From Alcanivorax quisquiliarum (GTDB lineage: Bacteria; Pseudomonadota; Gammaproteobacteria; Pseudomonadales; Alcanivoracaceae): DNA of 64,000 bases. Of the stretch, positions 34,448-41,301 are shown in pieces. The position numbers and the translations under genes were made by a program. The stretch's first letter is position 1. Each line of letters opens with the position of its first letter. The notes beneath the pieces were generated by a model. That model had not been told where the DNA came from. It saw only the letters and a program-made list of their open reading frames with translations, and searched no databases. The stretch covers positions 496,001-560,000 of the forward strand of contig NZ_JALKII010000002.1 in the NCBI RefSeq assembly GCF_023051175.1. Direction: 5' to 3'.

Positions 34448-35389
34448 ATGCGACACGCTCAAAATCTAATCAAAGCCCTGCAAGTCCTGGCCCGAGCAGA
34501 AGGCAACCGAACCGCCGCTGAAGGCCTGGCCCAGTCGCCTGACGTGCAAGCAATGGTCAAATCCATTGGAAGCTCGACCGCCAGCATTAATGGCGACTTG
34601 CGCGTTGCCTACCGCGAGATGCTAGGACTTGCCCGCCGCCGCAGCCTTATCGGCAAGATCGAGGCCGTGGCGGGTTTTCGCACGCTGCCGTTTGAAGTGC
34701 CAGCACTGGAGCAGGACAACGCCGCCACCGTGGCTTTTGTAGCAGAAGGCCACCCGATCCCAGTGACTGCACAGACATTCACCAGCCGCGAACTGCCCCG
34801 CCGCAAGCTGTCTGGCATTGTGCCCATCACGCAGGAGCTGGCAGCCGCAATGCCAGCGGAACAAGCCTTCGGCAGAGAGCTGACCCGAGCAGTAGCACAA
34901 GGCGAGTCCAGTGCATTCTACAGCGCATCCGCAGGCAGCCCTGCTAGCCCGGCAGGCATCCTGGCTGGTGTGACCGCAGGCACCGGCACCACCAACGCCG
35001 CCGATGATATTGCCAGCCTTATCGACACCTTCACCGGCGATCTGGAAGGCGCTGTTCTGCTGACCAGTCCGCGCTCTGGTGTGAAGCTGGCCGCCGTATT
35101 CGACGGCACCGGCGCGCGAGGTGGTGAGGTCTCTGGAATCGGGCATGTGACCAGTTCGGCTATTCCAGACGACAGCGTGGCGATTATCGAGCCAGGCCGG
35201 ATCATGCTGGCCGATGACGGGCTGGAAATTGATATAGCCCACGATGCGACGCTATTGACTCAGCAGGGAGAAGAGATCGCCCCTTACAACTTGTGGCAGA
35301 ACAACCTGCTGGCCTACCGCGTGACTCGCTGGCTCAACTGGCACGCCGCACCCGGCGCTGTCGCTTATCTAAATGGCACGGACTGGTGA
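34448..35389 (+). CDS. HK97-fold major capsid protein
   Basis: The protein is 313 residues from the ATG at 34448, with AGAGGAAA upstream. The segment FEVPALEQDNAATVAFVAEGHPIPVTAQTF followed by LPRRKLSGIVPITQELAAAM is the hallmark of the HK97 gp5 family (E-loop and spine helix region). YSASAGSPASPAGIL and QGEEIAPYNLWQNNLLAYRVTRWLNW complete the fold. Only about 65 residues precede the first conserved segment, so the long scaffolding delta domain of HK97 gp5 is missing, and no head protease gene is present. This suggests a satellite capsid with a different assembly route, or use of a helper's scaffold and protease. Confidence 0.85.
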   Translation: MRHAQNLIKALQVLARAEGNRTAAEGLAQSPDVQAMVKSIGSSTASINGDLRVAYREMLGLARRRSLIGKIEAVAGFRTLPFEVPALEQDNAATVAFVAEGHPIPVTAQTFTSRELPRRKLSGIVPITQELAAAMPAEQAFGRELTRAVAQGESSAFYSASAGSPASPAGILAGVTAGTGTTNAADDIASLIDTFTGDLEGAVLLTSPRSGVKLAAVFDGTGARGGEVSGIGHVTSSAIPDDSVAIIEPGRIMLADDGLEIDIAHDATLLTQQGEEIAPYNLWQNNLLAYRVTRWLNWHAAPGAVAYLNGTDW

Positions 35390-35394
35390 TCAAC

Positions 35395-35673
35395 ATGAGC
35401 CTATCCCAGATTGAAAGCGACCAACTCCAATTCGCCCGGTTAGCGGAAGAAGCCGCCCGGCGAACTGGTGATAGCACTATCACTAATCCCGAGCTAATCC
35501 GCTGCAACGACACCTTGCGCCTGTTGTGCATGGACGTAGGCGGCGAGACCGTAACCCACGGCATCGAGCTACCGACCAACGCCTGGAGCCCAGCACTTGA
35601 GGCTGAATTAATCAAGCGGTTCCGGGGCAGCGCACAGCTTGCAGTTCGGGCAATCGGAGGCACCGCGCTATGA
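35395..35673 (+). CDS. Unknown 92-residue protein after the capsid gene
   Basis: I do not recognise it. It starts MSLSQIESDQLQFARLAEEAARRTGD, has a helical N-terminal half and a more extended C-terminal half (NAWSPALEAELIKRFRGSAQLAVRAIGGTAL). It begins five bases after the capsid stop and overlaps the next gene by ATGA. Its place suggests a head-associated or size-determining role; the sequence alone does not show this. Confidence 0.65.
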   Translation: MSLSQIESDQLQFARLAEEAARRTGDSTITNPELIRCNDTLRLLCMDVGGETVTHGIELPTNAWSPALEAELIKRFRGSAQLAVRAIGGTAL

Positions 35674-35882
35674 CTCGTGAAAAGATCATTCAAAGAGCGG
35701 AGATCATATTTCGCAAAAAGATTGCCCCGGTAATTGAGCGGGACGGCACGCAAACGCCGGAGTCTATGGCCGCAGTTGTTGGTGTGCTAGTTGCGCACAT
35801 TGCAAAGGCCGAGCTGGAAACGGAAGCGCTCGAAGCACGGGTTGCCGCGCTGGAAGAATTTGTACTGGAGGATAAAGAATGA
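35670..35882 (+). CDS. Unknown 70-residue coiled-coil protein
   Basis: It starts MTREKIIQRAEIIFRKKIAP. The C-terminal half, AKAELETEALEARVAALEEF, is a clear heptad-type coiled coil, so an oligomer is likely. It overlaps both neighbours by ATGA. Small coiled-coil proteins in head operons can act as scaffolds, which would be relevant because the capsid protein lacks a delta domain; this is inference. Confidence 0.65.
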   Translation: MTREKIIQRAEIIFRKKIAPVIERDGTQTPESMAAVVGVLVAHIAKAELETEALEARVAALEEFVLEDKE

Positions 35883-36070
35883 GCCACCACACCGACGACG
35901 AAAACGAAATTCTCAACGAGCTGGCCAACATCATTGCCCGCCATGCCGACTGGCTGGACGGCCCGACATTCATGCGGCTATGTGAGCAGACGGCACGCGG
36001 ATACTTCGACGACCTGCCGGGCATGGAAGATTTCGCTCAGGCACTGCGGGAAGAGCTAGGGCTGGACTGA
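35879..36070 (+). CDS. Unknown 63-residue acidic protein
   Basis: An acidic helical protein, with DENEILNELANIIARHADWL and GMEDFAQALREELGLD. It shares four bases with the previous gene, and its TGA overlaps the HNH start (TGATG). The tight overlap argues that it is expressed. No function can be assigned. Confidence 0.62.
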   Translation: MSHHTDDENEILNELANIIARHADWLDGPTFMRLCEQTARGYFDDLPGMEDFAQALREELGLD

Positions 36071-36402
36071 TGGCACGGCTCAAGACTCTGCCGCCAAGGA
36101 TCGCCAAGGCTCCAGAGCGCAGCCTTGCCCAGGTGAACCCTAGCAGCTGGAGGTCGGGCAAGACGACTGCCCAGCGAGGCTACGGCGGAAAGTGGCAGAG
36201 GGAGCGGCTGCGGTACCTCACGGCCAACCCGCTCTGCCGCTACTGTGAGGCAGAGGGCAGGGTCGTGGAGGCGACGGTGGTGGACCACATCATCCCCCAC
36301 CGTGGGGATCAAAAGCTGTTCTGGAATCGTAAAAACTGGCAGCCGCTGTGCAAGCCATGCCACGACTCTGTCAAGCGGGCAGAGGAGCTGGGCGGCGGCT
36401 GA
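36070..36402 (+). CDS. HNH endonuclease (phage packaging type)
   Basis: The protein is 110 residues. The HNH domain is complete: zinc cysteines C56 and C59 (CRYC) and C94 and C97 (CKPC), catalytic D72-H73 in VVDHIIPH, and the asparagine and final histidine around N89 and H98. Small HNH proteins next to terminase genes stimulate cleavage by the terminase in HK97-like phages (gp74 type). Here it stands beside the small terminase without a large terminase. It overlaps the previous gene by one base. Confidence 0.9.
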   Translation: MARLKTLPPRIAKAPERSLAQVNPSSWRSGKTTAQRGYGGKWQRERLRYLTANPLCRYCEAEGRVVEATVVDHIIPHRGDQKLFWNRKNWQPLCKPCHDSVKRAEELGGG

Positions 36403-36512
36403 GAGTGGTGGGGGGGGTGGGTCGACAGAAAAAGCTGATTGCCTCCCTGACCACGCCCCCCCTCACGCAGGCAATGTGCCGGGCAATTTTCCAATTTTCA
36501 GAGGTACACACG

Positions 36513-36812
36513 ATGGCAACCAAAATCACTCCACCCAAATCACTTGGCACCGATGGCCGGAAGCTATGGGCTGAATTGCGCCGGGAGTATGAAATCACCG
36601 ATGCCGGAAGTCTGGCGATTTTGCGGAGTATGTGCGAGTCGGTAGACCGCCTGAACCAATGCCGGGAAGCGGTAGCGCGTGATGGGTTGGTGGTAGCGGG
36701 ATCAGGAGGCCAGCCAAGGCCGCACCCATTATTGCAGGTCGAAGCCGAAGCACGCCGCGCCCTGCTGGCTCACAGCCGAGCGCTTCGATTAGATTTATCA
36801 GGAGATTTTTAA
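36513..36812 (+). CDS. P27-family small terminase subunit
   Basis: The protein is 99 residues from MATKITPPKSLGTDGRKLWAELRREYEI. The pattern with a central ARDGLVVAGSGGQPRPHPLLQVEAEARRALLAHSRAL matches the P27 small-terminase family, which recognises the DNA packaging site. In satellites a private small terminase redirects the helper's large terminase to satellite DNA. It lies 110 bases after the HNH gene, the only large gap in this block. The next gene begins at the base after its stop. Confidence 0.82.
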   Translation: MATKITPPKSLGTDGRKLWAELRREYEITDAGSLAILRSMCESVDRLNQCREAVARDGLVVAGSGGQPRPHPLLQVEAEARRALLAHSRALRLDLSGDF

Positions 36813-37076
36813 ATGCCTTCACCAGACAGAAAACCACGCCGCCGCACACGTTCTGCTGAACCTGAGTTCAGCTTTGACGAGCTGCTGGAGCAGGCCCGTA
36901 CTGCCACGGCAAGCGACTGGGATGCAGGACTACGTCGGCAAATGCGCCGCGCCCTGATCGACAAGGGGCACAGACCGGAGATTGCAGAGGGTATCGCACG
37001 GGCATACGAGAAAAGGCCGGAGCTTATTCATTTGAGGCCACCGAGAGCCGCCAGCCGAGATACAGCCCTGCAGTGA
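36813..37076 (+). CDS. Unknown 87-residue basic protein, last gene of the element
   Basis: Basic N-terminus (SPDRKPRRRTRSAEPEF), then a helical domain (FDELLEQARTATASDWDAGLRRQMRRALIDKGHRPEIAEGIARAYEKRPELI). It abuts the terminase gene with no gap and ends inside the first arm of the terminator hairpin. There is no similarity to large-terminase motifs. It may bind DNA or the terminase, but this cannot be shown. Confidence 0.62.
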   Translation: MPSPDRKPRRRTRSAEPEFSFDELLEQARTATASDWDAGLRRQMRRALIDKGHRPEIAEGIARAYEKRPELIHLRPPRAASRDTALQ

Positions 37077-37092
37077 TGTGGGGCTTTTTTTT
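37064..37092 (+). terminator. Rho-independent terminator of the element's late operon
   Basis: agccc (37064-37068) pairs with gggct (37081-37085) and extends inward through wobble pairs to a short loop. It is followed by a run of about eight T. Confidence 0.85.
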
Positions 37093-37290
37093 GCCTGCTG
37101 TTCGGAATGTTCACCGGCGGCAACCGGTGCCTGTCATGATATTTTTCTATCCAGACATTGCCACCCACGGCCTGATACTTGCAGAGACCATGCAGGCCGC
37201 AGATATAGTGCGATGCAGGCTGGTGACGTGGATGACGGGCTGGTGGCGTGGATCTGGAAGCGATGGCGCGGGCATCTTTCGGGAAATCCA

Positions 37291-37312
37291 CTTACATTTC
37301 CCATTACATACC
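37291..37312 (+). repeat. Right-end TTACAT repeats (candidate integrase arm sites)
   Basis: Two TTACAT hexamers 14 bases apart; 19 of 22 bases match 28806-28827 at the left end. It lies 54 bases from the right attachment repeat. Confidence 0.55.
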
Positions 37313-37321
37313 CCAGAAAGC

Positions 37322-37350
37322 AAAAAGGCCGCTTCGAGTGAAAGCGGCCT
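37322..37350 (-). terminator. Element-supplied terminator of tRNA-Phe
   Basis: A perfect 9-bp stem (aggccgctt / aagcggcct) has a 7-base loop and a U-run on the minus strand. It lies inside the element, 17 bases beyond the tRNA 3' end, and replaces the original terminator left behind at 28588-28613. Confidence 0.85.
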
Positions 37351-37365
37351 AGGTGCTTGATTTAT

Positions 37366-37417
37366 ATGGTGCCCAGAGGCGGAATCGAACCACCGACACG
37401 AGGATTTTCAATCCTCT
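37366..37417 (-). repeat. Right attachment repeat (within intact tRNA-Phe)
   Basis: 52 bases matching 28637-28688 with one mismatch. They cover the anticodon loop to the CCA end of the functional tRNA-Phe. Confidence 0.9.
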
Positions 37418-37442
37418 GCTCTACCGACTGAGCTATCCGGGC
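37367..37442 (-). tRNA. tRNA-Phe (GAA)
   Basis: A 76-base cloverleaf with encoded CCA. The D arm is GCTC...GAGC, the anticodon loop TTGAAAA gives anticodon GAA, and the T loop is TTCGATT. Acceptor pairs are complete, but position 5-68 is a G-U wobble. The partial copy at the other end of the element has C there, which would restore G-C. The gene reads leftward into the element. Confidence 0.97.
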
Positions 37443-37503
37443 AAAAGAGGGCGCTATTAAAGCGATTCGGCTGGTTGCCGTCAAGGTGGCGGTGGTTGTT
37501 TGC

Positions 37504-37779
37504 TCAATCCTTGTCCGGTGGCACGTAGCCTTCGGCCTGATCGAAGGGTTCGTTGTCGAGAAAATGCTCACGCTGGGCGTCGAGGTAGGGCCGGGTGGCC
37601 GGGTCCATCACGTTCAGGTGTTTCTCGTTGATCAGCATGGTTTGCTGCGCCAGCCATTCTTGCCAGGCTTTTTTCGATACGGTGTTGAACAGCTCCTCGC
37701 CTTTGGCGCCGGGGAACGGCGGGCGCTCAAGACCTTCGAGTTCTTGCTGGTACTTGCGGCAGATGACGGTACGGCTCAT
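37504..37779 (-). CDS. yggX: Oxidative damage protection / Fe(II)-trafficking protein YggX
   Basis: The protein is 91 residues. [24 protein letters not shown] with the conserved cysteine (C7), then [22 protein letters not shown], is diagnostic of YggX. It protects Fe-S enzymes from oxidative damage. It follows mutY on the same strand, the usual mutY-yggX operon; MutY carries a 4Fe-4S cluster. The 83-base gap contains an 11-bp inverted repeat. Confidence 0.96.
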   Translation of the reverse strand: MSRTVICRKYQQELEGLERPPFPGAKGEELFNTVSKKAWQEWLAQQTMLINEKHLNVMDPATRPYLDAQREHFLDNEPFDQAEGYVPPDKD

Positions 37780-37819
37780 GAGGCTTCCTTGGTTCTTTAT
37801 CTCTGGTTCTTTGCCCGGG

Positions 37820-37850
37820 CGAAGAATGAGAGCTCTCCCCTCATTCTTCG
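37820..37850. repeat. 11-bp perfect inverted repeat between mutY and yggX
   Basis: cgaagaatgag (37820-37830) and ctcattcttcg (37840-37850) have a 9-base loop. No U-tract follows. As mRNA it would form a strong hairpin between the two genes of the operon and could set their relative expression. Confidence 0.55.
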
Positions 37851-37862
37851 GGGGCGGGGTGA

Positions 37863-38963
37863 CTATAACATGCCTGACAGGGCGGAAAGCTGGCGCGGCT
37901 CGGCCAGGCTTTCCAGTAGCCGCTTCACTGGGGCAGCGAGGCCAAGCGTGCCGGGGGCGGTGGGGTCGACCCAGGCCAGCGATTGCTCGGCGATCAGTTG
38001 CGGCGCGCCATGGGTGTCGATCAACAGTGGTGTGATATCCAGGTGAAAGTGACTGAATGTGTGCCGGAAGCCGGGCAGTGGTTCGGTGTGGCCGGGTTTG
38101 AGGCCGAGGCGGGTGAGCATCAGTGTGGCGTTGTCTTCACTCTCGCTTTCCGGGAAGCACCACAGGCCGCCCCAGATGCCGCTGGGCGGGCGCTGCATGA
38201 GCAATATCTCCCCGGCCGGATTGCGGGCCAGCAGCATGGTGGTCTGGCGCACGGGGATGGTTTTTTTCGGTTTGGATGTCGGATAGTCGTGCGGGTTGCC
38301 GCCGGCATGGGCGCGGCACTGGCGCTGTAGCGGGCAGGCCGGGCAGTTCGGGTTGCGGCGGGTGCACAGGGTGGCGCCGAGATCCATCATCACCTGGGTG
38401 TAATCGCGCACCCGCTGTGCTGGCGTCAGCGCTTCCGCCACGGCCCAGAGCTGCTGCTCCACGGCGCGCTCGCCGGGCCAGCCGGGCAGGGCAAGGAAGC
38501 GGGTGAGCACACGTTTGACGTTGCCGTCGAGGATGGGGGCGCGTAGTTCCATGCTGATGCTGGCAATGGCGCCGGCGGTGGAGCGGCCGATGCCGGGCAG
38601 TGCGATCAGCGCGTCGAGATCACGGGGGAATTCGCCGCCGTGTTCGTGCACCACCTGTTGCGCAGCTTTGTGCAGGTTGCGGGCGCGGGCGTAGTAACCC
38701 AGGCCCGTCCACAGGTGCAGCACGTCGTCGGTGGGCGCCTCGGCCAGCGCTTCCACGGTGGGGAAGCGGGCCATGAAACGCTCGAAATACGGGATTACCG
38801 TGCTTACCTGGGTCTGTTGCAGCATGATCTCCGACACCCAGACGCGGTAAGGCGTAATGTGCTGCTGCCAGGGCAGATCCTTGCGGCCGTGCTGGTCATA
38901 CCAGGCCAGCACGGCGTTGCGGAACTGCGCGGGTGGCAGCGGCAGGTTCAGGGCGTCGGTCAT
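37863..38963 (-). CDS. mutY: A/G-specific adenine glycosylase MutY
   Basis: The 366-residue enzyme removes adenine mispaired with 8-oxoguanine. Catalytic E45 lies in [12 protein letters not shown] helix-hairpin-helix ([12 protein letters not shown]) is followed by catalytic D146 in ILDGNVKR. The Fe-S cluster cysteines are C200, C207, C210 and C216. A C-terminal NUDIX-like domain for 8-oxoG recognition occupies about 230-360. The start overlaps the AsmA gene stop by four bases, so the order asmA-mutY-yggX is one operon. Confidence 0.97.
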   Translation of the reverse strand: MTDALNLPLPPAQFRNAVLAWYDQHGRKDLPWQQHITPYRVWVSEIMLQQTQVSTVIPYFERFMARFPTVEALAEAPTDDVLHLWTGLGYYARARNLHKAAQQVVHEHGGEFPRDLDALIALPGIGRSTAGAIASISMELRAPILDGNVKRVLTRFLALPGWPGERAVEQQLWAVAEALTPAQRVRDYTQVMMDLGATLCTRRNPNCPACPLQRQCRAHAGGNPHDYPTSKPKKTIPVRQTTMLLARNPAGEILLMQRPPSGIWGGLWCFPESESEDNATLMLTRLGLKPGHTEPLPGFRHTFSHFHLDITPLLIDTHGAPQLIAEQSLAWVDPTAPGTLGLAAPVKRLLESLAEPRQLSALSGML

Positions 38964-41161
38964 CGGTTGAACAGGCCCTCAAGCCGCTCACGAGCACGAT
39001 CACGCAGCTTGTCTTCGGCTTTTTCGCGCTCCTCGTCGATGCGCTGCTGCACTTCTTCCTGCAATTCTTCACGGCTTTGCGGCAGATCAACGCCGAGTTT
39101 GTCGCTGGCCAGGCGGGCCACCAGCTCGCGGCCGGCATCGCGGAAGGCATCGCTGCTGGGCAAGCACCAGCGCGCCGGGCTGCCGCTGAGGTTGCCGGCG
39201 CAGCGCAGCGGCCATTCGCGTTCGCTCAGGCGCGGGTCGTCGCTGATTTGCGGCAGCTTCATGCCCAGCGAAACATCGAAATCTTCATTCAGGATATTCA
39301 GCCAGCCGCTGCCGTTGACGGTGGCACCGCGATCCAGATTGGCGGTGAGCCGCTCTACGGAGGCCACCATGTCATCCAGCCGGGCGATGGCTTGCAGATC
39401 AAGGATGCGGGTGTCTTCGCTCAGCTCGCGTGGTAGCCGCCCCTGTTCGAGCTGCGGAATCAGCGCCGTGAGAGCCTGGAAGTTGCCGAGCATGTCATTG
39501 AGGCCGCCGATCAGCGTGTCGTGCAGGTTCACGCCGCGAAGGACTCCATCAGCAAGGTTGAAATTGACGCTGCCGGCGGCGTTCTCGAACAATGCTTTTT
39601 CACTGTTGCCGCGTGTGTTCAGCTCGGTGTGGATGGAGGCGATGCCGGTGAACAGATCGCGCGACAGCGCCAGCTGCATCAGGGGTTGTATCTGTACGGT
39701 GTTGATGCGGCTTTCGAAGCTCATCGTCGGCGTATCGGTGCGCGCATTCAGCTGTGCTTCGGCGGTGAAGGTGCCGTTGAGGGTCTTGCCGTTGGCCCGT
39801 TGCAGGCGCAGGACGCCATTGGCAGCGCTGACAGTTACGTCGATCTCGCTGGCTTCCAGCCCTTCCGCCAGCACTTTGCCGGCGCGGAATTTACCGTCCA
39901 GAGTCAGCTCGCGCAGCGTCTCCAGTGGCAGCAGCGGCTCCTCGGACAACACGGGCGGCGCACTGCTTTCGCCTTCCGCAGTGGTTGCTTCAGGGCTTTC
40001 GGTGGCCGGCGGCAGGTAGTGATCCAGGTTGATTTCATCGAGCACCAGATCAAACATCATCGCCAGGGTGTCCAGATCGGTGACGCCGGCCTTGCCGCTG
40101 ATGGTGCTGTCGTCAATGGTGATGGTCAGCGGCTCCAGCAGCAGGCTGTTGGCCGGGCCGCTCAGGGTGGCTTGCATGCTTACTTGTTTAAGCGCATCGG
40201 TGCTGCGCGTGTCGATGGGCGCCTCGCCGATGGCGCGCAGGGCGCCATTGGCATCAAAGGGCGCGGTGGCCAGGCTGCCGCTGAACTGCATTTGTGTGGA
40301 GAGGCCGCTCACGGTGACGTTGCCGGAGGTCTGGGTGCCGGCGGCACTGATGAGCAGATCGGTGACGCGCACGACGTCGTCGTCCAGCGCGGCATCCAGG
40401 TTCAGCGAGACGGTCACGGTAACCGGCTTTGCGGTCAGCCCGCCGATGGCGGTTTTCACTTCCAGCGGCGCGAGGCGGTAGTGATTGGTGTCCAGGCCCA
40501 GGCTGGCGACAGTATCGATCTCCAGATCGATACGGATATCGTCCTGATCCTGGTAGCGTAGTGACGCGGTGACGGGGAACGGTTCGTCCAGCCGCACATC
40601 GCGGGCGCTGACGTTCAGGTGTTCGATGGTGATGTCGGTGCCGTCGCCCAGGTTGCGGTAGCGCAGGCGGCTGTCGCTGAGCGTCACTTCCGGGATGCTC
40701 AGCGGGATATCTATCGCCGAGCCTTCACTTTCTTCGGCAAGCTCTTCCGGGCTGGCGGCCGCGTCGCTGGCGGCGATGCGCTCCCAGTTGCCGCCGTCCG
40801 GGCCTTCGACGAGATTCAGGTCAAGGCCGGCGAGGCTGATGGCATCCATTTCCACGTTGCCGAACAACAGCGGCCATACAGCGACGCCGAGGCGGGCCTC
40901 GTCAATTGCCGCGAACAGCTCTTCGTCGTCTCCAATACGAGCTTCGGTGCGGCCGACGGAAACCCCGAGCGATGGCCAGAAGGTCCAGCCCAGATCGCCC
41001 TGAATATCGAGATTTATATTGGCGTGCTGATGTGCCAGCTCGGAAATCTGGGGTTTGAAGTCGTTCGGGTCGATGACGCGCGTAATGACAAACACGGCCA
41101 CCGCAATCAATACCAGCAGGCCGATCAGAGTATAGAGAACGATACGGGCGGCGCGGGCCAT
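38960..41161 (-). CDS. AsmA family protein
   Basis: The protein is 733 residues from the ATG at 41161, with AAGGAGAG upstream; a 32-residue upstream extension is rejected. An N-terminal membrane helix is at about 8-27 ([20 protein letters not shown]). It is followed by the AsmA signature [39 protein letters not shown], and a C-terminal AsmA domain around 540-690 with [14 protein letters not shown]. AsmA-like proteins span the periplasm and influence lipid transport and outer-membrane assembly. This is the second AsmA-like gene in the window. Upstream of mutY is its conserved Pseudomonas position. Confidence 0.92.
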   Translation of the reverse strand: MARAARIVLYTLIGLLVLIAVAVFVITRVIDPNDFKPQISELAHQHANINLDIQGDLGWTFWPSLGVSVGRTEARIGDDEELFAAIDEARLGVAVWPLLFGNVEMDAISLAGLDLNLVEGPDGGNWERIAASDAAASPEELAEESEGSAIDIPLSIPEVTLSDSRLRYRNLGDGTDITIEHLNVSARDVRLDEPFPVTASLRYQDQDDIRIDLEIDTVASLGLDTNHYRLAPLEVKTAIGGLTAKPVTVTVSLNLDAALDDDVVRVTDLLISAAGTQTSGNVTVSGLSTQMQFSGSLATAPFDANGALRAIGEAPIDTRSTDALKQVSMQATLSGPANSLLLEPLTITIDDSTISGKAGVTDLDTLAMMFDLVLDEINLDHYLPPATESPEATTAEGESSAPPVLSEEPLLPLETLRELTLDGKFRAGKVLAEGLEASEIDVTVSAANGVLRLQRANGKTLNGTFTAEAQLNARTDTPTMSFESRINTVQIQPLMQLALSRDLFTGIASIHTELNTRGNSEKALFENAAGSVNFNLADGVLRGVNLHDTLIGGLNDMLGNFQALTALIPQLEQGRLPRELSEDTRILDLQAIARLDDMVASVERLTANLDRGATVNGSGWLNILNEDFDVSLGMKLPQISDDPRLSEREWPLRCAGNLSGSPARWCLPSSDAFRDAGRELVARLASDKLGVDLPQSREELQEEVQQRIDEEREKAEDKLRDRARERLEGLFNR

Positions 41162-41301
41162 TGAGCTCTCCTTGCACGAGGATGACGGGGGATTGATTAT
41201 AGCAGCCTCAAGCGGGGCTGCGCTGGATAGCGCTGGCGGCCCGCAGGGGCAAGGCATGGCCGCGATTCAAGCCGGCGCATGACGGATTAGGGGAGTCGGG
41301 T

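Larger units (their letters stand above)
28637..37417 (+). mobile_element. Integrated phage-satellite-like element in tRNA-Phe
   Basis: The element is bounded by 52-bp direct repeats (28637-28688 and 37366-37417, one mismatch) that match the 3' part of tRNA-Phe. An integrase gene sits at the left end and the complete tRNA at the right end. Between them, all genes run rightward: integrase, unknown 220-aa protein, AlpA-like, small membrane protein, primase/helicase, HTH, HK97-type capsid, three small proteins, HNH, small terminase and an 87-aa protein. There is no large terminase, portal, protease, tail or lysis gene. That gene set fits a satellite related to capsid-forming PICIs more than a defective prophage, since the short frames overlap tightly and look intact. 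Confidence 0.85.

Noticed and set aside
37073-37360. A 95-residue frame after the element's terminator
   Set aside because: It starts inside the terminator hairpin, has no ribosome-binding site and runs through the TTACAT sites and the tRNA terminator.
28637-37417. Interpretation as an integron, ICE or defective tailed prophage
   Set aside because: No attC sites, conjugation genes, tail, portal or lysis genes. The tight overlaps of intact short genes argue against random decay.
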